Positions 8,142 to 15,732 of a stretch of DNA of 33,010 nt are shown in pieces. Source of the stretch: Candidatus Ruthturnera sp. (GTDB taxonomy: Bacteria > Pseudomonadota > Gammaproteobacteria > PS1 > Pseudothioglobaceae); assembly GCA_018648985.1 (NCBI GenBank), contig JABGOT010000084.1, positions 1,470 through 34,479 of the forward strand, written 5' to 3'. Positions within the stretch are counted from its first letter, which is position 1. The number at the start of each line of letters is the position of its first letter. The position numbers were made by a program, and so were the translations under genes. Under the pieces are notes generated by a model. That model worked only from the letters and a program-made list of their open reading frames with translations. It was not told the origin of the DNA and did not search any database.

Positions 8142-8654
8142 TCATTTTAACTCATTAACCTCGTTAATCAATAGCTTGATTTTAATCGCCTTTGTTAAAT
8201 GATTAAGACGCACAATTTTAGGATAGTTCACTCCGTTAATTTGTTGATAACTGATGATTTTTACCTGCCACTCATCATCAACAGATTGCTTGTGTTGAAA
8301 CAAAATAGGTGCTAATCTTTGAATTGGAAAATACCAGCCAAATTCATCACTCATCCACTGCTCTAAATTGGATTCAATTATCTTGCCATCTATCCACAAA
8401 CCTTGAGTATTTGATTTAATGTCAATCTGCCCCAGCCCAAGTGAAGCACTAAGCTTAAGAGTGTAATCTTGATTTTTAGCATTAATAACAAAACCAATGT
8501 TTTGATTACGATTGTCCATTGACATGCCCACCCTACCCTGTGCTTGCCACTGTGTGGGAATTATTAGCGATGACGCAGGCTTTATAGGCTTGCTTTCAAG
8601 TGTGGCACAGCCTTGTAAAAACCACCCAAATAATAATATTACCATCCATTTCAT
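8142..8654 (-). CDS. lolB: Outer-membrane lipoprotein receptor LolB
   Basis: LolB accepts lipoproteins from LolA and inserts them into the outer membrane. The 170-aa precursor begins MKWMVILLFGWFLQGC, a lipoprotein signal peptide with lipobox LQG-C (Cys16). The mature part starts with the WQAQGRVGM strand typical of LolB and contains LGLGQIDIKSN. It is divergent from hemA, the order seen in E. coli. lolB is likely the first gene of the 13-gene minus-strand chain, since ruvB follows after 22 bp with no visible terminator. Confidence 0.88.
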   Translation of the reverse strand: MKWMVILLFGWFLQGCATLESKPIKPASSLIIPTQWQAQGRVGMSMDNRNQNIGFVINAKNQDYTLKLSASLGLGQIDIKSNTQGLWIDGKIIESNLEQWMSDEFGWYFPIQRLAPILFQHKQSVDDEWQVKIISYQQINGVNYPKIVRLNHLTKAIKIKLLINEVNELK

Positions 8655-8733
8655 AGAATGCTCATTCTAACACCGACTATGGCTCTCATTGTATAATCAA
8701 GCGTTTGTTTGAGTTTGTTTATTAATTTCTTCT
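8655..8733. promoter_or_regulatory. Divergent lolB/hemA promoter region with 14-bp palindrome
   Basis: This 79-bp spacer must hold both start signals. On the plus strand a perfect TATAAT lies at 8692-8697, about 37 bp before the hemA ATG, with no convincing -35 box. At 8655-8668 there is an inverted repeat AGAATG-CT-CATTCT directly before the lolB start on the minus strand. It could be an operator or simply chance. No Shine-Dalgarno is clear for hemA (the upstream sequence is TTTCTTCT). Confidence 0.5.
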
Positions 8734-9993
8734 ATGCAACGTATCGCAATTCTAAGTGTTAACCATCAACTCGCGCCGGTCGAAGTGCGTGAGAAAGTTG
8801 CGTTTGCATCTGGTGAATTAAACAATGCATTGACTCGGTTTAATCAAACCAAAGGTGTCGAGGCGTGTGCTATTTTATCCACCTGTAATCGTACTGAAGT
8901 TTATGCCGTCATCAACACAGACAATGCACAAGAAATACTTAGTGATTATTTATCCAACACACACAATATTGATCGATCAGAAATTGACCCTTATTTAAGT
9001 TATTTTGAAGGCGATCATGCGGTTGAGCATATTTGCCATGTAGCAACCGGACTAGACTCTTTAGTCTTAGGTGAACCGCAAATCTTAGGTCAGCTTAAAG
9101 ACGCTTACCACGCCGCTAAAGAGGCGAACACACTCAATAAATTATTAGAAAAATTATTCCAACACGCTTTTTCAACCGCTAAAAAAGTTAGAACCGATAC
9201 AGGGATTGGTTCATCTCCTGTTTCTGTCGCTTATTGCGCTGTCAAACTTAGTGAGAAAATTTTTGCCGATTTAGCAGAGCAAACTGTCATGCTGATTGGT
9301 GCGGGTGAAATGATAGAGTTATGCGCACAACACCTAAATCAAAAAGGTGTTAACAACATGATTGTTGCCAATAGAACAGTTGAAAATGCAGAAAAAATCG
9401 CCTCACTTTATGGCGCTACAGTCATTAGTCTTAAACAGTTTTCTAACTTGATTCATGAAGCAGATATTATTATTTCATCTACTGCTGCGTCAGTGCCAAT
9501 CATCGGCAAAGGTTTGGTAGAAACTGCACTTAAACTACGTAAGCACAAGCCTATATTCATGCTCGATATTGCCATACCACGTGATATTGAGCCAGAAGTA
9601 GCTCAGTTAGATGATGTATTTTTGTACACAATTGACGATCTTCAGCAAGTTGTTAATGAGAATATCGACTCTCGCCAACGAGAAAAGACATTGGCTGAAG
9701 AAATCATTGTTGGTCAAAATAAAAAATTTGATGACTGGCTAGCAACACTACCAAATGAACAAATTGTGCAAGCTTATCGTCAAAATGCTTACCAAATTAA
9801 AGAACTAGCAGTTGAGGCGGCACTCAAAAAACTTAAAAATGGTGGAGATTCAGCAGCCATTATTAGCCAATTAGCTGATCAACTAACCAACAAACTCTTG
9901 CATGCACCTTTTGGCAATATTAAACAAGCCTCTACTGAACAACTAAATCAGTGTGAGGGCTGTGTGCCTAAGAATAAAACCAAAAAATCATGA
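8734..9993 (+). CDS. hemA: Glutamyl-tRNA reductase
   Basis: HemA reduces glutamyl-tRNA to glutamate-1-semialdehyde, the first committed step of C5 tetrapyrrole synthesis. The 419-aa protein has the catalytic cysteine in STCNRTEVY (Cys51) and the family signature HVATGLDSLVLGEPQILGQ at 102-120. An NADPH-binding segment with VMLIGAGEM follows, and then a helical dimerisation domain. The C-terminus carries an extra CEGC motif before a basic tail. It is followed immediately by prfA with a 4-bp overlap (ATGA), as in many gammaproteobacteria. Confidence 0.97.
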   Translation: MQRIAILSVNHQLAPVEVREKVAFASGELNNALTRFNQTKGVEACAILSTCNRTEVYAVINTDNAQEILSDYLSNTHNIDRSEIDPYLSYFEGDHAVEHICHVATGLDSLVLGEPQILGQLKDAYHAAKEANTLNKLLEKLFQHAFSTAKKVRTDTGIGSSPVSVAYCAVKLSEKIFADLAEQTVMLIGAGEMIELCAQHLNQKGVNNMIVANRTVENAEKIASLYGATVISLKQFSNLIHEADIIISSTAASVPIIGKGLVETALKLRKHKPIFMLDIAIPRDIEPEVAQLDDVFLYTIDDLQQVVNENIDSRQREKTLAEEIIVGQNKKFDDWLATLPNEQIVQAYRQNAYQIKELAVEAALKKLKNGGDSAAIISQLADQLTNKLLHAPFGNIKQASTEQLNQCEGCVPKNKTKKS

Positions 9994-11081
9994 ATGCTTC
10001 TATTTTAACCAAGCTTGAACAGCTATCCATGCGCCTAGAAGAAGTAGGCGCCATGCTGTCTGATCCCGAAGTAGCATCAGATCAAAAAAAATTCCGTGAG
10101 TTATCTATTGAGCATTCACAGCTCACCCCAGTCAATGAGCAGTTTTCTCAATACTTAGCCACCCAAGAAGACATTGAAGCAGCCGAAAGCATGTTGCTAG
10201 AAGATGACGACGAGATGAAAGCCATGGCTAAGGAAGAAATCTCAGAAGGTAAAGCAAAACTAGAACAGCTTGATTTAGAACTTAAAAAAGCACTACTCCC
10301 TAAAGACCCAAATGACTCTCGCAATATTATTATCGAGATAAGAGCAGGTACAGGTGGTGATGAAGCGTCAATCTTCTCGGGTGATTTATTTAGAATGTAT
10401 TCTCGCTATGTTGAAAAACAAAAATGGCAAATAGAAATATTAAGTTCTAACATTGGTGATCACGGTGGCTTCAAAGAGGTTATCGCTCGTATCAGTGGCG
10501 CTAATGTTTATGCAAAACTCAAATTTGAATCTGGTGCACATCGAGTACAACGCGTACCAGAAACTGAATCCCAAGGCCGTGTACACACCTCAGCCTGCAC
10601 TGTAGCGATCATGCCTGAAGTTGAGAATATTGAAGAGGTTGATATCAATATGGGTGATGTTCGTGTTGACACTTTTAGGGCGTCAGGTGCGGGTGGTCAG
10701 CACGTTAATAAAACTGACTCTGCTGTACGTGTTACTCATATTCCAACTGGCACTGTGGTCGAGTGTCAAGACGGGCGCTCGCAACACAAAAATAAAGCGC
10801 AAGCAATGTCAGTATTGGCATCTAGAATTCTCGATGCGCAGCAACAAGTACAACAAAAAGAACAAGCATCAGCTCGAAAAGAATTGGTTGGTAGTGGCGA
10901 TCGCTCACAACGTATTCGTACTTATAACTATCCACAAGGGCGTATTACCGATCATCGCATTAACTTAACGCTATACAAATTAGCTGAGATTATGGAAGGT
11001 GATTTAGAATCGATTATCGAGCCTTTGATTGTTGAACAGCAAACCAGCCAACTCACAGACCTGAACGACACACTAGCTTAA
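9990..11081 (+). CDS. prfA: Peptide chain release factor 1
   Basis: RF1 recognises UAA and UAG stop codons and triggers peptide release. The 363-aa protein has the stop-codon tripeptide region RVPETESQGR (P190-E-T192, the PxT motif, PAT in E. coli) and the catalytic GGQ at 235-237 in GAGGQHVNKTDSAVR. Translation is coupled to hemA by a 4-bp overlap. The 3' end converges on znuB, and the two reading frames overlap by 9 bp with no intrinsic terminator between them. Presence of RF1 means UAG should act as a stop, which bears on the interrupted frame at 23025-23258. Confidence 0.97.
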   Translation: MNASILTKLEQLSMRLEEVGAMLSDPEVASDQKKFRELSIEHSQLTPVNEQFSQYLATQEDIEAAESMLLEDDDEMKAMAKEEISEGKAKLEQLDLELKKALLPKDPNDSRNIIIEIRAGTGGDEASIFSGDLFRMYSRYVEKQKWQIEILSSNIGDHGGFKEVIARISGANVYAKLKFESGAHRVQRVPETESQGRVHTSACTVAIMPEVENIEEVDINMGDVRVDTFRASGAGGQHVNKTDSAVRVTHIPTGTVVECQDGRSQHKNKAQAMSVLASRILDAQQQVQQKEQASARKELVGSGDRSQRIRTYNYPQGRITDHRINLTLYKLAEIMEGDLESIIEPLIVEQQTSQLTDLNDTLA

Positions 11082-11864
11082 ATTTTTAGGCGCTACCAGC
11101 TGAGAAAACACAAACAAAACACCCAGTGAAATTACAATCGCTGGACCTGTTGCCACATCATAATACATCGACCCACTCAGGCCAATAATTACCGCTACCA
11201 TTGAGATAAAAATTGACTGAAATACCATTTGACTGGGTGTATGAGCAAACACTCTGGCAATCGCAGGTGGAATAATCAGCAGTGAAGTGATGAGTAATAC
11301 GCCTACAATTTGTACCGAAACTGACACAGCAAGTGCAATCATTAACATAAATAGCAGCTGATAGAATAGGTGGTTAAGCCCTTCTGCTCTAGCCAATTCT
11401 TCGTTTAAAGTTAATAACAATAAACGCTGCCAAAAAACAGACATCAGCACTACAATCACTATTAATACCGCATACACCCAAATAATATCATCTCGAGTGA
11501 TGGATAAAATATCACCAAATAAGAGTGAGAAATAGTCGGTATTAGCACCGCCAACCAAGGCAAGAACAACAATACCTAATGAAAGTGCGATATGAGAAAA
11601 AATCCCTAAAATCGCATCATTAGATAAAAACTGTCGCTCTTGTAAAGTGACAATCAAAAAAGCAAAAATTGCACCTGTAATAATCAAACCAAAATGAATA
11701 CCTAAGCCGCTAGCCAAACCTAGAGATACACCTAGTAATGCACTGTGTGAGATCGATTCGGAAAAGTAGCTCATGCGCTTCCAAATCACAAAGCAACCGA
11801 GTGATCCAGCAATAATAGAAATACCCACAGCCGCCAGGACCGCTCTAAGAATAAAATCTTCCAT
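11073..11864 (-). CDS. znuB: Zinc/metal ABC transporter permease (ZnuB type)
   Basis: An integral membrane permease of the ABC-3 family, 263 aa, with about eight hydrophobic segments. FVIWKRMSYFSESISHSALLG near residues 26-46 is the conserved cytoplasmic motif, and QIVGVLLITSLLIIPPAIA near 185-203 is the signature of the family. It follows fur after a 16-bp gap, so both are probably one transcript. The ATPase (znuC) and binding protein (znuA) are not in the window. Zinc is the usual substrate, but manganese or iron cannot be excluded. Confidence 0.85.
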   Translation of the reverse strand: MEDFILRAVLAAVGISIIAGSLGCFVIWKRMSYFSESISHSALLGVSLGLASGLGIHFGLIITGAIFAFLIVTLQERQFLSNDAILGIFSHIALSLGIVVLALVGGANTDYFSLLFGDILSITRDDIIWVYAVLIVIVVLMSVFWQRLLLLTLNEELARAEGLNHLFYQLLFMLMIALAVSVSVQIVGVLLITSLLIIPPAIARVFAHTPSQMVFQSIFISMVAVIIGLSGSMYYDVATGPAIVISLGVLFVFSQLVAPKNLS

Positions 11865-11880
11865 CTAAATCAAAAAAATC

Positions 11881-12294
11881 CTATTGGCAACTCTTACACA
11901 AGCCATATAAATATAAGCAGTGATCAGTTAATTCATAACCGTGCTTTGTAGCCACATCATGCTGATGTTGCTCAATAACATCATCCGAAAATTCATCAAT
12001 TTTTCCACATTTAACACAGACCAAATGATCATGATGCTCAGAATTAGACAGCTCAAACACAGATTGGCCATTATCAAAGTTGAGTTTATTAATCATGCCA
12101 GACTCTTCAAACTGAGTCAGCACACGGTAAATCGTTGCCACACCCACTTCTTCACCCTGCATTACCAAAGTACGGTAAATATCCTCCGCACTCATGTGGT
12201 GCTCTTCACTGGTTTCTAAAATTTCTAAAATTTTGAGTCGTGGCAGTGTGACTTTGAGTCCGGCACTTTTTAAATCTTGAGCATCCATATCCAA
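11881..12294 (-). CDS. fur: Ferric uptake regulator Fur
   Basis: A 137-aa metal-dependent repressor. Residues 10-60 form the winged helix, with AGLKVTLPRLKILEIL and GVATIYRVLTQFEESG almost as in E. coli Fur. Metal sites are visible: EHHDH at 86-90, CVKC at 93-96 and CKSC at 133-136. The close match in the DNA-binding domain favours Fur over Zur, although the downstream gene is a zinc-type permease. It is divergent from bamE (omlA), a conserved gammaproteobacterial arrangement. The start could be codon 1 or the second ATG at codon 3. The 57-bp divergent spacer is AT-rich with no clear Fur box that I can define. Confidence 0.88.
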   Translation of the reverse strand: MDMDAQDLKSAGLKVTLPRLKILEILETSEEHHMSAEDIYRTLVMQGEEVGVATIYRVLTQFEESGMINKLNFDNGQSVFELSNSEHHDHLVCVKCGKIDEFSDDVIEQHQHDVATKHGYELTDHCLYLYGLCKSCQ

Positions 12295-12351
12295 ATCCTT
12301 GATGTAAAATCAGTTAATATTTTTAATCATTTTAAATCAAAAAGCCAACCA

Positions 12352-13128
12352 ATGAATAAATTAACTTTGATTGTATTGTCATTACCATTCTTATCTGCGT
12401 GTTCACCTTCAATGCCAGAACTACCAGATTTACCAAGCTTGCCAAGCATGTCAGATATCGTTCCTACACCTTATAAAGCTGATATTTACCAAGGCTCTGT
12501 ATTAGAGCGCTTTAAAATCAACCAGCTTAAAGTTGGCATGTCTAAAGCACAAGTAAAAGACCTAATCGGCTCACCCAGTGTGATTGACCCATTTCATAAC
12601 AACCAATGGGATTATATTAACTACTCCACCCCTGGTGTAGGAAATGTTATTCATTATCGCTTAATACTTGCTTTTGATCATAACACCCTTACTAAAGTCG
12701 ACACCACAGGTATCGGCTCTTTGCCACAGCTTACTGATGAAGAAAAAGCCTTAGAGGATAAACGCATTGCTGAGGAAAAAGCCAGAGCGGAGGCGGCAGC
12801 TAAAGCTAAAGCAGAGGCGGAAAGAATCGCTAAAGAGAAGGCAATTGCAGCCGCTAAGGCTAAAGCAGAAGCCGAGAGAATTGCTAAAGAAAAAGCAGCG
12901 GCAAAAGCCAAAGCACTAGAAAACAAACGCATTGCTGAAGAAAAAGCCAAAGTAGCAGCGGCGGCAAAAGCTAAAGCTGAAAAAATTGCTAAAGAAAAAG
13001 AAGAAGCCAAGGCCAAGGCCAAAGCTTTAGAAGATAAACGCATTGCTGAAGAAAAAGCCAAAGCAGCGGCGGCGGCAGAAGCTAAACGCATTGAAGAGGC
13101 AAACAAGCCTTGGTATAAATTCTGGTAG
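12352..13128 (+). CDS. bamE: BAM complex lipoprotein BamE with long Lys/Ala-rich C-terminal extension
   Basis: I chose the ATG at 12352 because it starts MNKLTLIVLSLPFLSAC, a lipoprotein signal with lipobox LSA-C (Cys17); the frame is open further upstream but has no signal peptide. Residues about 45-125 are a BamE/SmpA domain: QGSVLERFKINQLKVGMSKA, then a WDYINY strand and LILAFDHNTL. BamE supports outer-membrane protein assembly. From residue 127 to about 250 the protein continues as a Lys/Ala/Glu-rich helix made of repeats of AEEKA(K/R)AxAAAKAKAE, ending PWYKFW. Typical BamE proteins stop after the globular domain at about 110-120 aa, so this 258-aa form is about twice the usual size. The tail resembles TolA domain II. 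Confidence 0.85.
   Translation: MNKLTLIVLSLPFLSACSPSMPELPDLPSLPSMSDIVPTPYKADIYQGSVLERFKINQLKVGMSKAQVKDLIGSPSVIDPFHNNQWDYINYSTPGVGNVIHYRLILAFDHNTLTKVDTTGIGSLPQLTDEEKALEDKRIAEEKARAEAAAKAKAEAERIAKEKAIAAAKAKAEAERIAKEKAAAKAKALENKRIAEEKAKVAAAAKAKAEKIAKEKEEAKAKAKALEDKRIAEEKAKAAAAAEAKRIEEANKPWYKFW
12757..13090 (+). repeat. Degenerate in-gene repeats encoding Lys/Ala-rich helix
   Basis: A 27-nt unit whose core is AAACGCATTGCTGA (residues xKRIAEEKA) occurs at 12757-12783, 12922-12948 and 13033-13059, nearly identical each time. Between these are shorter repeats of GCTAAAGC and AGAATxGCTAAAGA encoding AKAKAE and RIAKEK. All spacings are multiples of three (165 and 111 nt), so copy-number change would keep the frame. 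The repeats lie wholly within bamE. Confidence 0.85.
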
Positions 13129-13145
13129 ATAGCCAGCCGAATACT

Positions 13146-13748
13146 GTGTCATCACTCAATGTTAACAACCTAAATTGTCAACGAGGCTACAATCAACTTT
13201 TTAGCGAATTATCCTTTAAGGTTAATGCTGGCGATGTCTTGCGTATTACTGGCACCAACGGCAGTGGAAAAACCTCTCTTTTAAAAATCCTAGCTGGTCT
13301 TAATGCAGCTGAAGAAGGCGATATTGCGCTTGACAACCACCCAGTTAAATCAGACGAATACCAAAGTGAAGTTTTTTATTTAGGCCATTTATCAGCGCTT
13401 AGCGCCGAACTTACCAGTATTGAAAACCTTGAATTCTTAACTGGGCTTAATAAATCCATTGATCAACACCTATTAGTTAAAGCGTTAGCACAAGTTGGCC
13501 TCAAAGGCTATGAAGACGAATACTGCGCCAAACTCTCAGCTGGGCAAAAACGCCGTGTTATTCTGGCTGGATTATTTGTATCAAACGCCAAAATTTGGCT
13601 GTTAGACGAGCCTTTTACAGCACTCGATCCGCAAGGCGTAAAAATTGTAGAAGAGCGCATTAGCAAACACTGTGCGCAAGGCGGGCTGTGCTTATTCACC
13701 ACCCATCAAGATTCTGCATTACCTAATCAAAAAGTATTGGCGCTATGA
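13146..13748 (+). CDS. ccmA: Heme exporter ATP-binding protein CcmA
   Basis: CcmA is the ATPase of the CcmABCD complex in system I cytochrome c maturation. The 200-aa protein has Walker A GTNGSGKT at 36-43, the ABC signature LSAGQ at 130-134 and Walker B WLLDEP at 151-156. The start is GTG, 17 bp after the bamE stop. The last bases overlap the ccmB ATG by 4 bp. The remaining ccm genes are not adjacent: metK follows ccmB. Confidence 0.93.
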   Translation: MSSLNVNNLNCQRGYNQLFSELSFKVNAGDVLRITGTNGSGKTSLLKILAGLNAAEEGDIALDNHPVKSDEYQSEVFYLGHLSALSAELTSIENLEFLTGLNKSIDQHLLVKALAQVGLKGYEDEYCAKLSAGQKRRVILAGLFVSNAKIWLLDEPFTALDPQGVKIVEERISKHCAQGGLCLFTTHQDSALPNQKVLAL

Positions 13749-14410
13749 ATATTTACCTGCAAACACTCAAGCGTGATTTACGTGTGGCGATTCGCAACCC
13801 ATCTAGCGTACTCAATCCATTGTTATTTTTTATCATTTCAGTGTCTTTATTCCCGTTGGCAATCAGCCCTGAAGCATCAGTACTTAAAGAAATTGCTGCT
13901 GGTATTATTTGGGTGGCAAGCATGTTGGCTGTACTATTATCTTTAAATGCTTTGTTTCATCATGATTTTGAAAATGGCGTGTTAGAGCAAATGGTAACTT
14001 CTCATCATTCATTACCACTGTTAATCTTATCAAAAATTACCGCTCATTGGATTCTTACTGGCATTCCAATTATCTTACTATCACCCTTACTAGGGTTGTT
14101 TTTATTTTTAGACAGTGAAAGCGTTAAAGTGTTAATGCTAACCCTATTACTAGCCACGCCAAGTTTAAGCTTAATTGGCGCTATTGGTGCCTCGCTAATT
14201 GTTGGGATTAAAAACTCAGGCATGTTGTTGTCGTTATTAATCTTACCTCTATATATTCCAATACTGATCTTTGCTTCAAGTGCAGTCTCTCAAGCGCAAT
14301 TTGGCTTAGATATTACTGGCCAGCTGTATTTCTTAGCAACTATTTTAGTGGTCAGTATTATGGCCATACCATTTGTCAGTAGCATTGCATTAAAAATAAG
14401 TTTGGAATGA
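13745..14410 (+). CDS. ccmB: Heme exporter permease CcmB
   Basis: The membrane subunit that partners CcmA. It has 221 aa and about six hydrophobic helices. The N-terminus LKRDLRVAIRNPSSVLNPLLFFIISVSLFPLA is the family pattern, and ENGVLEQMVTSHHSLPLLILSK at about 77-98 is the conserved cytoplasmic loop. It begins by a 4-bp overlap inside ccmA. ccmC, normally next, is missing from this locus. The metK promoter starts within a few bases of its stop codon. Confidence 0.92.
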   Translation: MNIYLQTLKRDLRVAIRNPSSVLNPLLFFIISVSLFPLAISPEASVLKEIAAGIIWVASMLAVLLSLNALFHHDFENGVLEQMVTSHHSLPLLILSKITAHWILTGIPIILLSPLLGLFLFLDSESVKVLMLTLLLATPSLSLIGAIGASLIVGIKNSGMLLSLLILPLYIPILIFASSAVSQAQFGLDITGQLYFLATILVVSIMAIPFVSSIALKISLE

Positions 14411-14412
14411 AC

Positions 14413-14440
14413 TTTACTTTGTAAAAATTTTCATTATAAT
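14413..14440 (+). promoter_or_regulatory. Sigma-70-type promoter of metK leader
   Basis: TTTACT at 14413-14418 and a perfect TATAAT at 14435-14440 are separated by 16 bp. Transcription should begin near 14446-14448, only a few bases before the first stem of the candidate riboswitch at 14450. This would produce a leader of about 138 nt before the metK ATG. Confidence 0.65.
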
Positions 14441-14447
14441 TTCGACC

Positions 14448-14523
14448 ATACGCTGATTTATCCCAATTGCTAGCGTTATTACTCAAGTTAATTAAGGGTA
14501 ATTAAAACAAGCTAAAGCAGGTG
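14448..14523 (+). promoter_or_regulatory. Candidate SAM-II/SAM-V-class riboswitch upstream of metK
   Basis: The RNA has the core I recall for SAM-II: CGCTGATTTA (14451-14460), then CC, an ATTGC, and AGCG. Stem P1 pairs ACGCT (14450-14454) with AGCGT (14472-14476). The downstream GCTAAA (14111 offset omitted; positions 14511-14516) matches the conserved 3' element. A pseudoknot is possible between loop bases TTG (14467-14469) and CAA (14508-14510) and between CC (14462-14463) and GG (14520-14521), in the right order. An additional 7-bp hairpin, ATTACTC (14478-14484) with GGGTAAT (14496-14502), sits in the connecting loop. Placement before a SAM synthetase fits feedback control by SAM. Class assignment (II or V) is from memory of the consensus, not a covariance search. 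Confidence 0.68.
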
Positions 14524-14536
14524 TTCTTCTTAGTTG

Positions 14537-14562
14537 AAAACCCTTCTTGACAAGGGTTTTTT
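14537..14562 (+). terminator. Intrinsic terminator in the metK leader (attenuator)
   Basis: A perfect 9-bp stem, AAAACCCTT (14537-14545) with AAGGGTTTT (14552-14560), loop CTTGAC, ends in a run of six T (14557-14562). It lies 22 bp before the metK ATG and upstream of its Shine-Dalgarno (AAGGAG, 14572-14577). Because it is between the metK promoter and the gene, it can only be useful if conditional. An upstream AAGGGT (14494-14499) could pair with ACCCTT (14540-14545) as an antiterminator. Confidence 0.8.
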
Positions 14563-14584
14563 AACGTTCATAAGGAGAACAAAA

Positions 14585-15718
14585 ATGATTTTTACTTCCG
14601 AATCTGTTTCTGCCGGTCACCCAGATAAAGTTTGTGACCAAATTTCTGATGCTATTTTAGATGCGGCATTAGCCCAAGATAAAAACTCACGCGTTGCAGT
14701 TGAGACTTTAGTTAAAGACAATCACGTAGTACTGGCTGGTGAGATTACCACTGGCGCTAGCATTAATTACAACCAAATCGTGCGCGATACGATTATTGGT
14801 ATTGGCTACGACAAAGAAGAATACGGCTTTAATGGTCACACTTGTGATATTACTAATTTATTAGGTGAGCAATCACAAGACATTGCCATGGGTGTTGATG
14901 AATCATCTGATCATGAACAAGGTGCAGGCGACCAAGGCTTAATGTTTGGTTATGCTTGTAATGCCACCGACGTACTGATGCCAGCACCTATTATATATGC
15001 ACACCGTTTGGTTGCCAAACAGGCAGAACTCATGAAAAATGGGGCATTGCCGTGGTTACGTCCCGATGCAAAATCACAAGTATCCTGTATTTACGATGGT
15101 CACAAAATTGTCGGCATTGATGCGGTGGTGCTTTCTACTCAACATGATGAAAGTGTCTCATTAGATGATTTACGCGAAGCTATTTTAGAAGAAGTGATTA
15201 AACCCGTTTTACCCAGCGAATGGTTAACGGATTCAACCACATTCCACATTAATCCAACCGGTCACTTTGTGATTGGTGGTCCGGTGGGTGATGCCGGCCT
15301 AACTGGTCGTAAGATTATTGTTGATACTTACGGTGGTATGGCGCGTCATGGTGGCGGCGCATTCTCAGGCAAAGACCCATCAAAAGTAGATCGTTCTGCT
15401 GCTTATGCAACACGCTACGTGGCTAAAAATATTGTGGCTGCCGGCTTGGCTGATAAATGTGAAATCCAAGTATCTTACGCCATTGGCGTGGCCGAGCCTA
15501 CTTCAATTAGTATTGAAACTTTTGGCACAGGAAAAATATCAGATGAAGCGATTGAAGTATTGGTAGCTGAGCATTTTGACTTACGCCCTAAAGGCCTGAT
15601 TGCGATGCTTGACCTTAAGCGTCCAATCTATCAACAAACGGCTAGTTATGGTCACTTTGGTCGCACTGAAGATACCATTAGTTGGGAAAAAACTGACCGC
15701 GCGCACTTACTGAAATAA
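14585..15718 (+). CDS. metK: S-adenosylmethionine synthetase
   Basis: MetK makes SAM from methionine and ATP. I set the start at 14585, giving MIFTSESVSAGHPDKVCDQI (377 aa), because AAGGAG lies 7 bp upstream; the frame extends upstream but would run through the terminator hairpin. Motifs: GHPDK at 11-15 (ATP-binding histidine), GAGDQGLMFGYA near 115-126 and the glycine-rich GGGAFSGKDPSKVDRS loop near 258-273. The leader carries a SAM-type riboswitch and an attenuator, so SAM is expected to repress expression. ahcY follows after 125 bp with its own promoter and riboswitch. Confidence 0.97.
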   Translation: MIFTSESVSAGHPDKVCDQISDAILDAALAQDKNSRVAVETLVKDNHVVLAGEITTGASINYNQIVRDTIIGIGYDKEEYGFNGHTCDITNLLGEQSQDIAMGVDESSDHEQGAGDQGLMFGYACNATDVLMPAPIIYAHRLVAKQAELMKNGALPWLRPDAKSQVSCIYDGHKIVGIDAVVLSTQHDESVSLDDLREAILEEVIKPVLPSEWLTDSTTFHINPTGHFVIGGPVGDAGLTGRKIIVDTYGGMARHGGGAFSGKDPSKVDRSAAYATRYVAKNIVAAGLADKCEIQVSYAIGVAEPTSISIETFGTGKISDEAIEVLVAEHFDLRPKGLIAMLDLKRPIYQQTASYGHFGRTEDTISWEKTDRAHLLK

Positions 15719-15732
15719 CGATAAATTTATCA

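Noticed and set aside
12277..12351. Upstream extension of bamE
   Set aside because: It would destroy the lipoprotein signal peptide and overlap fur on the other strand; the start at 12352 gives a perfect lipobox.
12757..13090. Repeats considered as a CRISPR-like array
   Set aside because: Repeats are in frame, imperfect, spaced by coding multiples of three and lack unique spacers; they belong to a coiled-coil coding region.
12678..13106. Long minus-strand open frame opposite the bamE tail
   Set aside because: It is a Ser/Ala/Leu-rich shadow of the repetitive Lys/Ala codons. There is no start signal, and bamE explains the stretch.
14534..14584. Upstream in-frame extension of metK
   Set aside because: It would be translated through the terminator hairpin. 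The ATG at 14585 has AAGGAG and gives the standard N-terminus.
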